Shown: piece by piece, positions 1 to 11,200 of the stretch
Numbering within the stretch: the stretch's first letter is position 1
How the letters are laid out: every line of letters begins with the position of its first letter
Origin: Chondrus crispus
Lineage: Eukaryota > Rhodophyta > Florideophyceae > Gigartinales > Gigartinaceae
NCBI RefSeq assembly: GCF_000350225.1
Contig: NW_005179080.1
Location: 62,001-126,000, forward strand
Reading direction: 5' to 3'
Length of the DNA: 64,000 nucleotides
Program-made: the position numbers and the translations under genes
Notes under the pieces: model-generated
Databases searched by the model: none
What the model saw: only the letters and a program-made list of their open reading frames with translations
What the model was told of the DNA's origin: nothing

Positions 1-601
1 CGAAAGGGGGCATATCAAGGCATTCAATCGATGCATCAAGTACCTAAAAAGAGAGCCTTTACATTTGAGTTTCGATCCGCTAAATATCGAGACATTGCAG
101 ATTCGTGTCTATGCGGACGCCGCCTTTGGTACCAATTTGGATTGCAGCTCACAACTTGGGCACGTAATTATGCTATGCGATGCGAACAACTCCGCTCATA
201 TTATCGATTTCTCCAGCAAAAACTCAAGAAGAGTTGTCAGATCGATAATGGGAGGAGAGATATTTCCCTTGGCAGATGGTTTCGATCGTGCATTCATGTT
301 AAGGCATGACCTGGAGCGTATGTATGCCAGAAAGATCCCGGTATACGTTTTAACCGACTCTAAACAAGTTTTCGACACCATTACAAAGGCATCCAAAACA
401 ACCGAACGAAGACTCCTCATCGATATTGCTGCTGCTCGTCAAGCCTACAATCGCTAGGAAATATCAAACATTGGTCTAGTTGCATCGGAAGACATGGTTG
501 CAGATGGAATTACGAAGAAGAATGCTGGGGCATCATTGATTAAGGGTTTAAGATCCGGCCACAATGCACTCAAGGTGAAACAGTGGATTATTCGAAATTA
601 A
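1..601 (+). pseudogene. pol: Ty1/copia pol 3' end: RNase H domain
   Basis: This is the C-terminal end of a copia polyprotein; the rest lies left of the window. The reading frame from about 65 encodes a copia RNase H region: an AYAD-like stretch written VYADAAFG, SSQLGHVIMLCDA, GGEIFPLADGFD and LTDSKQVFD. It continues with VADGITKK before a TAA at 599-601. One in-frame TAG at 455-457 interrupts it, so the copy is probably dead. The protein closely resembles the corresponding part of C3 (minus strand, 48.5-49.4 kb), so both belong to one copia lineage. In that family RNase H removes the RNA strand during reverse transcription. Confidence 0.85.
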
Positions 602-628
602 TCTATCACCATGCCTGTCCTATCGAGC

Positions 629-950
629 ATGTTTCAGAAACTAGCGAACGTCAAAAACGTGACGTCAAAATGGGGTATATTGTTCCACCTTTTAAGAAAG
701 TGCCAGTGTGAAAACAGCAGAAGTTGATTGGCGCGTGGTTTTCTCCACGCGCTGTAAGGATAAGATACTCTAGTAATTTCCCTCTCTGTAGTGAGTATAT
801 AAGTCCCCCCGATGATTCCGAGTAACGGGAGTTGCGGGAGGATAGAGTGAAGACACACACCGTACGTATCGAGTCGTTCACCGACTCTCGTACATTAAAG
901 AACTGCCGGTCGTCTTCAGTTTTCCCTCGAATTTCTCAAGTTTAGTGACA
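629..950 (+). repeat. Probable 3' LTR of the preceding copia fragment
   Basis: The stretch starts with TGTTTC 27 bp after the pol stop codon and ends near TGACA. It contains a TATA box (GTATATAAG, about 794-802), as expected of U3/R. The matching 5' LTR would be outside the window, so the borders are inferred only from TG/CA ends and position. Confidence 0.35.
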
Positions 951-969
951 AATTCCATACTGAGAATAT

Positions 970-1492
970 CATGGACAGGTCCTGGCAACAATTATGTGTG
1001 GATGAGATTTACGGTGCCGTAAAGTGTGATCTGGTCCTGTTTGTAGCCCTTGATGACACCCAGGTGCCACTCACATGCCTCTATTATGGAGACTGAATTT
1101 TTATTGCATTCGACGGCAACAGTAAGCATTCCGGACTACTGTTGGCCTCTGGCGCCTCCGATCATATGGTGAGAAGCAAGAAGGAGCTGTTACCTGAAAG
1201 GATAATACCTCCACACGAAACCGCCCTAGTAACTGGCTCTATCATCGTAGCTCACCAGAGAATAAATCTCACCCTAAAGCCGTGCGATGCTGGTTCGGCT
1301 TCAGCTCACACTGTCACCGTCCACGACGTGTCTTTCGTACCCCAGTTGCTCACCAAATTGCTCTACAGGTCCGCTCTTTGCCGTGAATGGTACGCAGTCA
1401 ACATTGATGAGGACAAACGCAATGTCATGAGCGCTGGTAGTACTTTGTTGACTGCTAGTTTTTGTAAGAATGTGAAAACCATTGACGTTTAA
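970..1492 (+). pseudogene. Ty1/copia gag-protease fragment
   Basis: The frame around 1,142-1,492 encodes the copia protease signature, here LLASGASDHM, followed by VTVHDVSFVPQLLTKLL, the usual 'LKDVLYVPSLSKNLL' type block. The catalytic Asp expected before SGAS is Ala, so the protease would be inactive. A short upstream frame from the ATG at 970 ends at a stop near 1,096. The fragment stops abruptly about 1,500-1,556, where an opposite-strand copia integrase begins, so it is a truncated or rearranged insertion. Confidence 0.6.
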
Positions 1493-1551
1493 CCCCTTGT
1501 GGACTTCCAGCAGGGAATTGTGAAGGGCATGCATTACTGAAATGTAGGGCT

Positions 1552-2914
1552 TCAATTGTGCGAAATTGTGCGGCAGGGCAAACCATCTTGCGACTCCTTG
1601 AAGTGGACAAGCTTCGTTCTATAGTCAACCGTGGAAACGAAGTAGGGTCCGACCCATTGGCCTATACGGTTGTTCACTAACTTTTCTCTCCCAACTAGGG
1701 CCACGTCTCCGGGTTGGAATGACATATAGGCATATCTAGAAAGGTGACAGCGCAGTGCTCGTTGCACTTGGAGGCGAGCCATGTGGTGCTCCATCTCCTA
1801 ACGGGCGTCATTAACTACCCGAGTACGGTCAAAGACAGTAGCCTTAGGATTGGGCGGGTCATGCGGGATGCGCAGGAAAGGGAATTCCCCGAAAAAGAAC
1901 AGAACGATTCCCTCTGGTGAGAGCGTGTTGTTCGTAGCTAATACTGACATTGAGAGTAGTAACGACGGGTCCACAACCCAATACTCCAGCTTCAAATTTC
2001 TGAATGTGTTCCACAATGGCGCATGATAGCGTTCTCCTATTCCCAGAGACCAGTGATTCTGTATACCAGTTCGAACAACTTTTACATCGGAGCCTTTGGC
2101 GATGCCAATAAAACCGTCTCCGAAGGAAATTCCTTGGTCGAACCTTATTTTGTTCGGAAACCCCGTGTATACCGATGACCAGCATTCGGCAATAGTCGAC
2201 CAGACAGTGCGTGTCGATACACCGGGAATAAATCGTGCGACACTAAAGTGCGTCTTTGCGTCTACTAGATGCAGCACGGGCTTTCCATCAAGATACATGA
2301 TGTCGAAGAAAACTTCCTCAATAAACGTTACTGACTCCGCCCCAAACATGACTTCAAATCGATTTGGTCCAGGCTGTACCCTTCGACAAGGGTCACCGAT
2401 TCTCGAGGTGTCCTCTGAATGTTGCTGCAGCTGAGGCGTGGTGTCTTCAGGGCGCCCTTTCTTAAGCAATTGGTAGAGCTTCTCGGATGAAGAGTGAAAG
2501 AAATGCCTGCAAAGCTTCAGGAGTCCAACGTTTGAGAAGAATGTGAGGATCGGAAGACACTTATGTGGGTACAGGTGTCCTTCATGTCGCTTAAGCAGGA
2601 CAGACAAGTCATCCAGAACGTAAGAATGCAAGAGGTTCTTGTGGTCTACTGCACTCCTCTTGATGAATCTATTTGAGACCGTACACGGAGTCGAGGAGTT
2701 CTCATCCATGACGTTCATTCCTAAAAGGGCGGCTTTGTCTGCAGAGATGACGTCCAGCACAACATTAATTGTTGGAATGTCTGGCAGTGTTTCTAATGGG
2801 ATCATGACCGTGCCGAGCGACTGGAACACAGATTTGGCAAAGCGGAATCTCCTGTTCGAAGGCCGTGGCTGAAGATCACGTCAGGTATTGCCATAAATAT
2901 TTCATGCTTCTTTC
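1552..2914 (-). pseudogene. pol: C1 pol: integrase region
   Basis: Reading leftwards, the frame gives a protease/linker segment (ISADKAALLGMNVMDE), the integrase zinc-binding start (LCRHFFHSSSEKLYQLL), and the integrase core. The core shows catalytic-type residues in FFDIMYLDGKP (D), IRFDQGISFGDGF (D) and SLGIGERYHAPL (E). The C-terminal part carries FQPGDVALVGREK and IGQWVGPYFVS, after which the copy breaks off. One frame change occurs near 1,797. The core therefore looks conserved, but the gene is truncated at both ends, on the right by the C2 insertion. Confidence 0.8.
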
Positions 2915-3148
2915 TGTTGTAATGCAGCCTTACTACAAACTTATGTAAACGCTTGGATGACACACAAATGAAAGATTGGATTATATTACAAACTACAGCA
3001 TTACAGTTAGGTATGCGCACCTCGGAGATACCGAGGAACTCGATATAGAGGCGATACCGCTCTGTCTTAGAACAAAATGTGGGGCTCCCACTCTTGTGTC
3101 GACGCAAAAAAGTAAAAGTACAACAAAAAGCCCTGTGGCAAACCAACA
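2915..3148 (+). repeat. C2 5' LTR
   Basis: A 234-bp direct repeat with 22,833-23,066, with TG...CA ends. It is followed immediately by a primer-binding site. Confidence 0.92.
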
Positions 3149-3161
3149 GGTTATGGGCCCA
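3149..3161 (+). promoter_or_regulatory. C2 primer-binding site matching the initiator-tRNA anticodon arm
   Basis: GGTTATGGGCCCA directly after the LTR is the reverse complement of the conserved anticodon arm of eukaryotic initiator tRNA-Met. It does not match a tRNA 3' end. Priming by an internally cut tRNA (half-tRNA) is known for Drosophila copia and some yeast Ty elements; its use here is inferred. Confidence 0.75.
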
Positions 3162-3192
3162 AAATGACCACGGGATATACTTGTAGTGCAAT

Positions 3193-4123
3193 GTGCCTGG
3201 CAGGCCGCGAACACAGTCCGACGGTCAAACAAAAAGAAGAAAAACAACAACAGCAACAACCACTGCCGATGGCACGCGCTACGGAGCGTTCGAGACTCCC
3301 TTTCCCTTGTGTGGGCTTGCGGCCCACGGTAGCTCAACTCCGACGGGGGGGGGGGTAAGGAAAGATGCCCGGCTCGGGAGGATAATGGTGGTAGAGACTT
3401 GTGAAGACTTGAGCGTTCGACGAGTGCAGGTTGGGCTTGTCTACGAGGATGTAACCGCGGTTCGCTGGGTTGTAAGGCCAATGCTCGACGAGCGTCTTCA
3501 GCACCTTGTGTATAATTCAAGGTCTTCGACGGGGGCTTGTTCAGCACTACTCGACGGGATCGTAACCGTGTAGCAACGCTACTTCAGACGTGTTGCCCTA
3601 TGGCTAAAAACACCCTCACCAGCGCGATCGCAATCGCGGTAGGTGGTACCAACTCTGTCTTGTACAGCAAGACCTTCGACGGAGGCGTCGTTGCAACAGC
3701 CTTCCGACGGAACTTGAAACAGTAGCAGCGCTACAAAACGTGTTGCCCGATGGCTAAAACACCTACACCGGATCGGTCGCAACCAACTCCAGTGGAACCA
3801 ACACAATTAAGGGAAAAATAGAGATAGAGGTACAAGATGATAGGGAAATAGAGGAAAAAGAAAAGGGAACCCCCGAGCTCAAAGGATAACGTAATCTGTG
3901 GCAAAAGGGAGCGTCTTGGGAAAGACGGACTTCGACCAAGGCGATATTCAACTCTGGCAACTTGGGTTACCTTTACTGACTTGGTGGTCAGAGGGCTAAG
4001 GTATATATCCCGCCGGAGCCACTACAGTAGCTCGCGGCGCTAGATCCTAGATCTAATCTAGTGCCAGCAAAATTAATGCCAACTAATTAACTAAATAAAA
4101 TAAAATAATTAAAAATTAAAACT
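3193..4123. mobile_element. Possible insertion in the C2 leader
   Basis: A leader of about 1 kb between primer site and gag has a GC-rich left part (with a G11+ run at about 3,343), a TATA-like GGTATATATCC (about 4,000) and an AT-rich right end. Read on the minus strand, this order resembles the GC-rich LTR families in the window. It is flanked by GTGCAAT at 3,186-3,192 and 4,124-4,130. Inside, a diverged repeat of about 90 bp with a period near 150 bp occurs at about 3,525-3,614 and 3,672-3,763. No canonical LTR ends were found. Confidence 0.3.
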
Positions 4124-4206
4124 GTGCAATTATTCACACGTGTGTCGCCCAACCCGGACTACTTTCCATATCCAAATATTTTCCTTTCTTTTCACCCCCC
4201 TTTTCA

Positions 4207-4759
4207 GGTGCGTATTGCACTTCAATACCATTGACAAGCTCACCGGTGACAACTACTTAGTTTGGAGCACTCAAGTTCAGCTTGTCCTTGAAAGCAAGGG
4301 CCTATTGGATCACGTGACTGGAGAGCAAACAACCGCCGACGACACAGCGGTGGAAATGAAAACTAAGTACCGGCAGAAACAACGCCAATCTATGGCCGGC
4401 GTAATTCTAAATGTGGACTCTCGATACGTTGTTTCCGCGTTACAGAAGACGAACCCTAAGGACGTGTGAGATTCCCTACGCCAGATCAACCGGAGCCAAG
4501 CAACAGCCACACAGACTACGTTAAGGCGTAAACCTTTGAGGATCACGAAGAATGAAGACCAATCAGTGCAACAGTTTGCAAATGCTATCATTTCCATTGC
4601 AAAAGATCTACCGTCAAGCGGATATATGCCACCGAAGTTTGACAAGGAGTTCGCGTTACTAGAAGGACTCCCTGATTCATTTGATACAATCCATACAATT
4701 CTACGTGAGAGGTGTGACAATGAAGAAACCGACATCACGTTTGAGCAAAAGGTGGCTAG
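4207..4759 (+). pseudogene. gag: C2 gag, N-terminal part
   Basis: The frame encodes a copia Gag (UBN2-type) start, NTIDKLTGDNYLVWSTQV, with the typical 'L-x-G-x-N-Y-x-x-W' pattern. It runs through a broken middle (stop near 4,469, then another frame at 4,536-4,759) to a block containing FALLEGLPDSFDTIHTIL. G1 inserted after codons for KVA; the sense resumes at 19,188 (GCTAG duplicated). The zinc knuckle lies beyond the insertion. Gag would form the particle shell and bind the element RNA. Confidence 0.8.
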
Positions 4760-5421
4760 TGTGGCATAACGGCGGTTCGCGATTAGATTTAGATCAGATC
4801 AATACGAACCACACCGGGGCACACGTGTACCCCCACGTGTACGGAGGACGCGGGACCACACGCGTACACGTGTAGGAGGCGCGTACCACCGCGCGCACAG
4901 TACGCGTCTCACACGTGTGCTGTCAGCCCCGACGGCTGACAGCATTACAGCGCGGGACGACCCGCGCTACAGTAAGTTACTACAGCATACCAGTACTGTA
5001 GTAATATGATAGACGCATTGTATACATTAAATACGAGCGCGACGGGCGGCGGCGAAGAGGGACAAGCACGGACTTGTCCACGACCTACCGCCTAGGTCCG
5101 TCTTCCAGCTTAACGGACGAGCGCGATCCGCCTTCGCGCGCGTTAACCGGGACAAAGCGGGTAGGGGACAGCCGCGTACGCGAGCGAGCCTAGATCCGCC
5201 TCCGCCCGTCAGCGCTGGTACGTTACCCAGCGCTGCTCCGGGGCGTCGAGGCGTAGATCGGCCCGCGCGTACGCTCGTCCCCGACCGTCCCGCTCTACCA
5301 CGCTACCAGGGCCCGCTTCCCTGTCCCGTGAGCTGTGTGTTCTCCCCGTCTTCTCGCCCCTCGTACGGGTCTACATCGAGCTAAGTATACACCCCTCTCC
5401 GTTGGGGGGTGTTATACTACA
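4760..5421 (+). repeat. G1 5' LTR
   Basis: 662 bp, TGTGGC...ACTACA. The U3 part holds several CACGTG palindromes (about 4,822, 4,834, 4,867, 4,912). A TATA-like TATACATTAAATA lies near 5,020. It is identical to the 3' LTR except for three substitutions. Confidence 0.97.
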
Positions 5422-8076
5422 GTGGTCTCCCGACCTAGAAGGCCACGCGATTATCGCGAGAAGAATATCGTTCGGATCCGCGTCCGCGCGCATCGAAATG
5501 GAAGAAGGAACCGCGAACTCGATTCAGACGGAACCGGCGAATATGGAGTCAACCGCGCGCCGCGCCTCCGAGTCAGGCGCGCTGCGCGCCCCCTTCGGCG
5601 GCGCCGCCGCAGGTCCTACCGACCGCGAACCGTCGCCTGGGTTTTCAGAAGGACGCGCTCGCGCGATGTATGACAGGATCGCGGAATACATCGAGGACGT
5701 CCGGACCTCGCTTCGAATTGACGTCTCGGACGCGGTATATACGCGCTGTATGGAAGAGCTACGCTCGCTTCGCGAAGGAAGGTTTGACCGCGTCTCCCAA
5801 TCCTTGGAGAACCTCCGAGCGCTAGTCGACCAGCTACAGAGTCGGCTAGCGCTCGTCGAGGATTCGCGTCTCGATTCCCCTGTCGAGGCCAGGGAAGGCC
5901 GCCCTGAGAGGTCGGCCTCATCAAGACGACCCGACGCACAAACCTTCCCGTCGGCGGAGCAAATACACGCGTTTGCCCATATGGCCGCGGAACTCAACTC
6001 GACGCGGAGACGCGCTCGCGAGGTGGAACAGACCCCGACCAACAGGTCGCCCGGGGCTCCTGCGAGGGGGCCCGGTGCCACTGTTCCCCCGATCGCGTCA
6101 GACGCACCGGAGTTCCAACCGACGGGTGCCGGATCCAGTCGGTACGCGGATGGCCCAAGACCACCAATGGACGCGAATGTCGCGTCCGAAACCCAAGCCC
6201 TCCCGTATGTCGCCGGAGACATACGGGGGATGAGACGCGTACCGTACGCGGACGACCAGGACCGTGGAGGAGCCGCCCGCGGATCAAGAGAACCGATTCT
6301 CTCTTTCGATCCTCGCTGGGGCGGCTACCAGCCGGTGGACCTCACCGCGCATCCCGGTCCGGTCGATATCCGAACGCTGCCCGTCACCCCTTTCGGGACG
6401 CTGGGACCCGCGGCACCCGGGGTTGAGCCCGTCCATACCATGATACAGGAGTTCAGCGATGTCGCGAACTACCGCATGTATCGGTTGGACAATACGTCGA
6501 GGCTCGTTACCTCGGGAGACGCGGGACGGATCGCGAAGTACGTCCAGCGCTGTCGTGGGATTCGACCCACGATGCGCAGCTTCGACGGCACTGACGCGAT
6601 TCAGTTACTACCGTTCTTGAAGGATATACGTATCACCTTCAACGCGCAACACCTAACCGAAGGTGTTGCCGTCCGCGTCTTCGCGCATTTTCTTGAACGC
6701 GGAGATTGTATACGAGCTACACCATGCGCGGACTACGCGCTGGCCAGCTTCACGACGACGTAAGCTGGCCTGGCCTCGTCAACCAGTTCATCAAACGCTA
6801 CCTCACGGACGACGTGTTAGGTGAAGCGTATGATACAGTCGCGACCGCGCGACAGCAACCCCACGAGACGGAGAACGCGTACGCGGATCGATTGGGGTCC
6901 GCTGCGTTCTGATGCACCGCGGTGTTCACCGAACAAGCACTCGCGCATCATTTCGTGCGCGGACTAGCCCCGGCGACCCGAGCCGCCGTGGCTGAGACGG
7001 TGCAACGACTGCCCGGATCGCAGAAGACAGACCTCTCAAGCATCCGCCGTATAGCGACGGCGGAAGGTACTACTTTCCGCGCGCGTCGCGGCCTACCCCT
7101 GCCGGATCTGAAACCGGCAGGGAGAGCGGGTCGACCATCGAGGTCGAACGCGACAAGTTCACCCGCGACAGCCCTCCATATTGGAGAAGATGAGTGGCAG
7201 GCCGACCCTGTCCTCATCGCGCGAGGCATGGAGCAGGGGGGAGGTCGACCTCCCACACCGGCGTCAACGCGGTCGACCGGAAGCTTCGCCACCGCGTTCG
7301 CGCATACTCCGCGCCTGCCAAGTGGTACGGACCACAAGGTGCAGGAGCTGGACATTTCGCGTCAAGGAGGGGATCGCATATCGGCAAGCGTCCCCAAGTT
7401 AACCGAAGAGGAGACGCATCACGCGGCATCTTTCGCATCCACAGACGGTAGCGCGTACGTCTGTTGGCTATGCCGTACGTACGGGCATGCCATGTACGCG
7501 TGTCCATTCCTGTCGCCCGAGCAACGGATGTTCACCGCGTACAGGAATTACAAGTACCAGATGGAGACGCGTCCTGGGATGCGCAACCTCCTCCAGCAAT
7601 CGGTTCGCAAGGACCGATTTCCGCGTCAAGGGTACCCGAGTCGAGCGGGTGCGGGCGCCCGCTTCCCGCCCCGCGGTGGCGGGTACCGTCGTAACGAACT
7701 CGACCAACGCGGGAGACGCGACTTCCGCCAGGCGGACACGCGATATCCGCGTCAAGACGGAAGGGGAGACCGGGACCGTTCCCGACTCCCGCCGGGGGTA
7801 CAGAACGCGATAATGTACCTCCAGGACTGGGCAGAGGATACGCATGCCCTGCCCAGGGGGGAACGCGAAGGAGATCCGGCACCCGCGGCCCCGCAAATTC
7901 TGCAACGTTCGGATGTGGTGAATCAAGGCCTCGAAGTATCCGAATACTTCGACGAAGCCGCGAGACCGAGATGGACCACGCCCGCGCCCCCACTCGTCGA
8001 GGGACGCGGAGGCGCGCCAGCTATCGGTAGCGACGCGTTTAGCTCCGATAGCTCCGGTAGCTCAAAAAACGCGTAA
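5402..8076 (+). pseudogene. gag: G1 gag (frameshifted)
   Basis: Three successive frames form one Gag. The first (to 6,763) has a coiled-coil-like stretch (TRCMEELRSLREGRF ... RALVDQLQSRLALVE) and then proline-rich sequence. After a frame change near 6,700-6,760 comes the capsid-like part (WPGLVNQFIKRYLTDDVLGEA), then a TGA at 6,910-6,912, then LAHHFVRGLAPATRAAVAE. The last part has a CCHC zinc knuckle, CWLCRTYGHAMYAC (about 7,462-7,503; C-x2-C-x4-H-x4-C), followed by an Arg/Gly-rich tail that could bind RNA. The first ATG of the long frame is near 5,402, but the likely start is a later ATG such as that near 5,498. The breaks are surprising given the nearly identical LTRs; sequence error or recoding are alternatives. 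Confidence 0.85.
5423..5438 (+). promoter_or_regulatory. G1 primer-binding site
   Basis: TGGTCTCCCGACCTAG begins one base after the LTR. TGG followed by a complement of a tRNA 3' acceptor end is the standard layout of gypsy primer sites. I could not assign the tRNA with certainty. Confidence 0.75.
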
Positions 8077-8213
8077 AGACGGTTACGTTCGCGCGGTCGC
8101 GTGAGCCGTCTTGTCCATATCCCATCGACCCGTCACCGCGAGCCCGACAAGGGCACGGGGGATATTTACCGATAATATCCCCCACTCCCCTACGCGAAGA
8201 CGCCGAAACCCGC

Positions 8214-11200
8214 GTGATTCCGGCGCAGGAAATAAGGGACGTCGTGGCTTCCGTATGCCCGACGCCCGAGAAGAAACCCCCGGAGCCCCCCGTAGGCTCT
8301 AAGCTGCGGGAGGACCGCGAACCGCCCAAGGGCGCGACTTGTCGTGCGGACGTCAACAAACAACAGACGTCCCGCGACCAAGGAAGAAGGGCGCGTAAAC
8401 GCGGAAAGAGCCGTCGCCGACGCCCCAGGCGAAACGACCTCGCGAATCGGACCGCGCCGAAGGTTGTCGACGGCGTCATCTGCTTGATGACGTCGAAGAT
8501 ATATAATGTCCTCGGCTCGATCGCCACGGAGGACAACGCGTTCAAGCCCCACACTATCGCCGTTGATACGTGCTCGGGATACAATTTGGTGAGGAAGGCC
8601 GACCTTCCTCCCGACTGGACGCGTTACGTAATACGCGACGCGCCTCTGCCCCGGCTGGCAGGCGCGAATAGCAACCCGCTCAAGCTTAGCGCGGTTGTCC
8701 GGCTGGCCGTCCGGCTCCGGAACACGACGTTCCGAGTTCCGTTCGTCGTCGCGGACCAGCTCGCGGTTCCCGTTCTCCTTGGGACCGCGTTCATTGACGC
8801 GCACGTGCGTCGTATCGATGTCGACGCACAGAAGCTTGAACTCCGTCAAGGTGGCTCCATTGCCATTGTCGACGGGAGGGGGGAGCCGTCTCCCCCGACC
8901 AGACGACAAGGCCGTCAGACGAGCCGAGCTGACGTACGCGAAGAAGCCCCGCAGGCGATCCGTATTGCCCGCTGGGTTACCATCCCCGCGATGTCACAAG
9001 CTCGCGTGCGGGTAACGACCGCGGGGAAAGGGCTCGTCTTCTTGGAGCCAAAGCCGTCGCTTCAGCACCGCCTCGGGGTGAGGTTGACCAACGGCGTAGC
9101 CGAGGTCCTACCGCACCAGACCTTCGAGGCCGTCGTCGCGAATTTTTCGCGTTGCACAAGGCGGCTACCAAAGCACACCGTCGTGGGCTACGCGAAACGA
9201 AACCCCCTCGCGATCCTAACGCCCGAGCGCCGGGTCGCGGAGGAGATCGCGCACGCGTTGCACCTTACCGACTTGGACGACCAAGTCGGTGAGGTAGGAG
9301 CTGGCCGACCAAGCTCCGCCGAGGAGGAGATCGCGCACGCGTTGCACCTTACCGACTTGGACGACCAAGTCGGTGAGGTAGGAGCTGGCCGACCAAGCTC
9401 CGCCGAGAAGGTGATCGCGAACGCGGAAGTACGATCAGCAGAATGCCCCCCGCCGACGGAGGGCACTGTACGCGTACCAGATAAGGATCCCAAAAATCCC
9501 GCCACGGATTGGGAAAAGGGAGTGGATTTGTCATACATTAGTGATGACAGGTTACGCGGACAAGTCCTCGAGATGCTACGCAAGCACTCGGGCTTGTGGG
9601 ACGGTACGCTCGGAACGATCCGAGCGACGGAACACCGTATCCCCCTCGAGCCAGGCACGAAGCCCATCCGCTCGATGCCCTATCGGAAAGGGCCTGCGAT
9701 GCGCGAAATGGTCGCGAAAGAGGTCCACAAGATGCTGAATGCGGGAGTCATCGAACCCGCCAGCACCGAGTGGGCCTCTCCGGTAGTCCTAGTTCCAAAG
9801 AAGGACGGAACCCTTCGGTTCTGCGTGGACTACCGGCGCGTGAACGGGAAGACGCTAGCGGATTCGTATCCGCTGCCGCGTATGGACGATTGTATAGATT
9901 CGCTGGGCGACGCGGCAGTCTTCACGACGTTAGACTGCAACTCCGGCTACTGGCAGATACCAGTCGCGCCGGAGGACCGTGACAAGACGACGTTCACCAC
10001 GCACATGGGGACTTTTCGCCACCTACGGATGCCGTTTGGGCTGAAAGGGGCACCGGCCACCTTTCAGCGCGCGCTCGACATCATCCTCTCAGGCGTCCGT
10101 TGGCAGATCTGCCTCGTCTATTTGGATGAAGTCATCGTCTTTTCGCGTACGCACGAGGAGCACGCGAAACACCTCTACACTGTCTTGAGCCTGTTGGGGA
10201 GCGCCGGCATCTCCCTCAAGCTCAAGAAGTGTAGCTTCTTTCAGCCCAAGGTCCATTACCTGGGGCACGTTATATCCCCAGGTAAGCTCAGCGTCGCGGA
10301 GACCGCAGCCGACGCGTTCGGGACGTTCACGTTCCCGAGGACGCTGACGCAGGTGCGCTCGTTCCTCGGGGCGTGCAACGTCTACCGCCGCTTCGTCAAG
10401 GGATTCGCGAAAATCGTCCGTCCACTGACGGATATGACGCGTAAGGATGCCGACCCCGACTTCGACCATCCCACCGAGTCGCATCTACACGCGTTCGAGG
10501 AGCTCAAGTCGCGGATGATCGCCCCACCTATACTCGCGCTTCCGCGGTACGGACGACCGTACATGATAGATACGGACGCGAGCGCGTTTCAGCTTGGCTG
10601 CACGCTGTTGCAGGAGCACGACGGGTCCAACGACTGGCGCCCCGTCGGCTACTGGTCCTACTCGCTGAACGACAGCGAGAGGAACTACAGCGCGACTGAA
10701 CGCGAGTGTTTCGCCGTAGTGTGGGCCGTCCGCACACTACGGCCGTACGTAGAGGGAACGAAGTTCACCGTCCGAACGGATCACGACGCCTTGAGGTGGC
10801 TCATGTCCCTCACAGAGAGTTCCGGAAGACTCACCCGGTGGCGGCTACGTCTGGCTGAATACGACTTCACCATTCAGTACCGCCCCGGGCGCGTGCATCA
10901 GGTGCCCGATGCCCTGTCACGCCTCGTGACGCCTCGTGTCGCCGATGACCCTCGCCCCATCGTCGAGGTGGATGACGACATTCCCACCTTCGACGGGGGT
11001 ACGACCGTTCGAGACGTATCTAACGAGCTCGCAGACCACTTTTGTACCGCGAGCTGTGACCATCAGGCCGTCCATGTCTTCGTGACGACACGGAACCAAG
11101 CCGGGTCAAGGACGAGGTCGCGCGTACGAATGCGCGACGAACCGCGAGGCGACGACGAAGCCCCCGCTCTCCAAGGACCCACTTCGTTTTGGGAGGAGAA

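Noticed and set aside
5524-9667. Minus-strand ORFs antisense to G1 gag and pol
   Set aside because: Shadows of the coding strand in GC-rich sequence; the sense frames carry the conserved motifs.
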